DNA of 64,000 bases from Rs1 sp029027825. GTDB lineage: Bacteria; Pseudomonadota; Gammaproteobacteria; Pseudomonadales; Balneatricaceae. Made by a program: the position numbers and the translations under genes. The notes beneath the pieces were generated by a model. It was not told the DNA's origin and ran no database searches. It was given only the letters and a program-made list of their open reading frames with translations. Numbering within the stretch: position 1 is the stretch's first letter; every line of letters starts with the position of its first letter. The stretch spans positions 124,001 to 188,000 of the forward strand of contig CP093399.1 of the NCBI GenBank assembly GCA_029027825.1, read 5' to 3'. Positions 62,238 to 64,000 of this stretch are shown in pieces.

Positions 62238-62975
62238 ATGAAAATATTCCACTATAACTTGCTTTATTTTGTTTTGATGATGTCTTCTAATCATATTTTT
62301 GCTGACAGCCTTAATAAAGCAGAGGATTCGGCTGGAGTAATCGCTGCTCATTCGCAGCAGCAAGCTAAAACTGATGATCCAGTAAGTCGTTTGAATCTAG
62401 AGTACAGCGGGCTGCTTGCCGAACTTGATGTTGCTGTCGATTACAACAGTAAGCTACAGAAAAAATTAACGCTGCAAAAAGGTCAATTGTTGAATTTGCA
62501 GCAACAGTTAGTATCGCTGCCGAATATAGAGAAGAATATTTACCCTTTGATAAAGCGCATGCAGGGTAGTTTGGAGAGTTTTGTTACTGAAGATTTGCCT
62601 TTTAGGGTTGAGCAAAGGCAGCAGAGTTTGCGGCAGTTAGATAAAGATTTAAGTAGTGATAGTCTTTCTTTGAGTCAAAAGTATCATAAATTATTACAGG
62701 CATACAAAAAAGAAGCTGAATATGCCCATAAGATGCAAACATACCAAGGTGAGTTGTCTGACAATGGCTCCCAAGTGAACTTTTTAGTATTAGGTAGGGT
62801 TGCCTTTTTTTATCAAACATTAGATAGGCGCTATTCGGCAAAATGGTCGGCGGCTTCTTCGAAATGGATAGCCCTGAATCCGAAGTTCAACGATGAGATC
62901 AGCAAGGCTATAAATATGGCTAGTGGTGCCAGCGTTGATAAGCTGATTAACTTTCCAATGTTGGGGTTGAAATAA
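62238..62975 (+). CDS. DUF3450-family periplasmic protein (TonB-system associated)
   Basis: A 245-residue protein with a signal peptide (about 1-23, ending NHIFADSL). A long coiled coil follows (about 50-135; ending FVTEDLPFRVEQRQQSL, a family signature). The C-terminal part is the DUF3450 core: LQAYKKEAEYAHKMQTYQGE and LVLGRVAFFYQTLDRRYSAKW. Its stop overlaps the next gene's ATG by one base (TAATG). In known genomes DUF3450 proteins head operons with ExbB, ExbD and TonB homologues and TonB-dependent receptors, so it probably works in energised outer-membrane transport. Confidence 0.9.
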   Translation: MKIFHYNLLYFVLMMSSNHIFADSLNKAEDSAGVIAAHSQQQAKTDDPVSRLNLEYSGLLAELDVAVDYNSKLQKKLTLQKGQLLNLQQQLVSLPNIEKNIYPLIKRMQGSLESFVTEDLPFRVEQRQQSLRQLDKDLSSDSLSLSQKYHKLLQAYKKEAEYAHKMQTYQGELSDNGSQVNFLVLGRVAFFYQTLDRRYSAKWSAASSKWIALNPKFNDEISKAINMASGASVDKLINFPMLGLK

Positions 62976-64000
62976 TGATTAGCGGTTTGAAGTGTTTTTG
63001 TCTTAGCGTTTTTCTGGTGGTCAGCACGCCATTATTGGCACTCGATGAACTGGAACGACTGGTAGAGAAGGTTAAAGATCAGCATGCTCTACTTCTGCAA
63101 GAAGATCTTCGTTTAACACAGTTTAAGCGAGCTGGAGATGGTAAGGAAGATGTTATTCGCTTGCTTAAAGCGGAGTTGGAAAGTATTGGGCTAACCCAGT
63201 TGCAGTTGTTAGAGCAGTTTGAACTCGCTAATTTACAGATTGAAGATTTAAATAGTCAGTTGATGTCGCAAAGCTCTGAGCTGAATGAATTATTCCCTCT
63301 AGTCAAAAAGCAATCCCAAGATTTATCAGTACAGTTTGAATCATCGTTAACTAGTGGTCAATTTGGATTGAGGAAGCAGGAATTGGCTTTTGCTAGCAGT
63401 GAGAATATTCCGCAGTTAAGCAATATAGAGATGATGTGGTTTTTGACCTTGCAAGAGATGATTGGCAATGTGGCATTGCAGCGCTATCACACTGAAATTA
63501 TTGATGTCGATGGAAAGTTAGTCGATCGAAAAGTTTTGCAGGTAGGGGCTTTTTCCGCAATTGATGAAACTGGGCAGTATCTTAAATTTAATAAGAGCGC
63601 GGCAAAATTGCAGGTGATTGCAAAACAAAGTTCCGCAATTCAAGAACAGGCAGAAGGATTTTTTGTCTCTACCACCAATCAACTTTTAGTAGACACTCTT
63701 CAAGGTAAGCTGTTGTTACAGCAGAGTCAGCTACCTAGTTTCCAGCAGCGTTTGCAGCAGGGGGGATTGGTTGGTTATATAATTTTGGGATTGGGCGGGC
63801 TGGGGTTATTGATTGCAATGTGGAGGATTCTCTATATTGCGATTGTTGAAATTCGCTTTAAAAAACAGCTGAAATCCAATGTTTATTTGGCGACTAATCC
63901 TCTGGGTAGAGTGTTGCTTGCGGCGCAGAACGTAACGGTGATGGAAAAAGCCGAGTTGTTGATTGACCAGGCCATATTGCAAGAGTTGCATAAGCTTGAG
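62975..64000 (+). CDS. MotA/TolQ/ExbB proton channel family protein, N-terminal part
   Basis: An open frame from the ATG at 62975 to the window end, 342 codons, not terminated, so the C-terminus is outside. It opens with a signal-like segment (MISGLKCFCLSVFLVVSTPLL). About 220 residues of periplasmic coiled-coil-rich sequence follow, then a transmembrane helix near 264-285 (GGLVGYIILGLGGLGLLIAM). The final part NPLGRVLLAAQNV and QAILQELHKLE matches the stretch before the ExbB channel core in the DUF3450-associated TonB systems. The start overlaps the DUF3450 stop by one base, so translation is coupled. Proton-channel residues lie beyond 64000. Confidence 0.85.
   Translation, partial: MISGLKCFCLSVFLVVSTPLLALDELERLVEKVKDQHALLLQEDLRLTQFKRAGDGKEDVIRLLKAELESIGLTQLQLLEQFELANLQIEDLNSQLMSQSSELNELFPLVKKQSQDLSVQFESSLTSGQFGLRKQELAFASSENIPQLSNIEMMWFLTLQEMIGNVALQRYHTEIIDVDGKLVDRKVLQVGAFSAIDETGQYLKFNKSAAKLQVIAKQSSAIQEQAEGFFVSTTNQLLVDTLQGKLLLQQSQLPSFQQRLQQGGLVGYIILGLGGLGLLIAMWRILYIAIVEIRFKKQLKSNVYLATNPLGRVLLAAQNVTVMEKAELLIDQAILQELHKLE

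Overview
The window reads as chromosomal DNA of a low-GC (by eye around 40 percent), heterotrophic, probably marine gammaproteobacterium. This rests on an E. coli-type membrane D-lactate dehydrogenase (Dld), a Tas-type aldo-keto reductase, TRAP and tripartite tricarboxylate transporters, an ExeM/NucH-type secreted nuclease, the CoA-transferase/GNAT fusion protein and a DUF3450-ExbB pair. No species can be named from the sequence alone. There are no rRNA genes, recognisable tRNAs, CRISPR arrays, phage genes or transposase genes.

Layout. 0-6.3 kb: the end of a Cys/Met-type PLP lyase, two small membrane proteins, tas, a YdcZ-like permease, and a class V aminotransferase-like enzyme divergent from an Lrp/AsnC regulator. 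6.4-12 kb: a calcium-loop protein, a peptidoglycan LD-carboxypeptidase (ldcA) bracketed by two repeat elements, and an orphan sensor kinase. 12-22.2 kb: a tellurium-resistance/Ter stress locus. The core operon terC-terZ-terA-terB-terD is followed by a separate three-gene set (TRSP-type phosphoribosyltransferase, HAD phosphatase, StiP/PELOTA protein). On the opposite strand lies a TerA-like protein with two membrane segments and a winged-helix-like tail. 22.4-29.5 kb: DMT permease, chemoreceptor, and a protein-acylation group (histone-deacetylase-like amidohydrolase, CoA-transferase/GNAT fusion, a further GNAT). 30-34 kb: TRAP transporter dctPQM. 34-43.4 kb: AhpD-like protein with a divergent AraC regulator, a Cache-PAS-GGDEF-EAL protein, a GNAT, a secreted protein and dld. 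43.7-51.7 kb: small secreted or membrane proteins, a solute-binding protein, an AraC/GyrI-like regulator and the tctCBA transporter, closed by a strong palindrome. 51.8-64 kb: secreted nuclease, a coiled-coil membrane protein, cobalamin-riboswitch-controlled cbtBA, LysE exporter, PhyH dioxygenase, PAS chemoreceptor, and a DUF3450-ExbB pair cut by the window end.

The most striking structure is outside the genes. Two families of short, non-coding, inverted-repeat elements fill the intergenic spaces. Family 1 has ends GAGACCTCTGCATAAC/GTTATGCAGAGGTCTC and about 13 copies, seven of them with exact 5-bp target duplications. Family 2 has ends CCTGAATCAGTGACTTCA and its reverse complement, with about ten copies or remnants, one with an exact 5-bp duplication. 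Both look like miniature transposable elements (MITEs). Some 46-47 bp family-1 copies match what deletion between two internal CGCTCG repeats would leave. Copies sit inside the ter operon and in the gap between binding-protein and permease genes of both substrate-binding-protein transporters.
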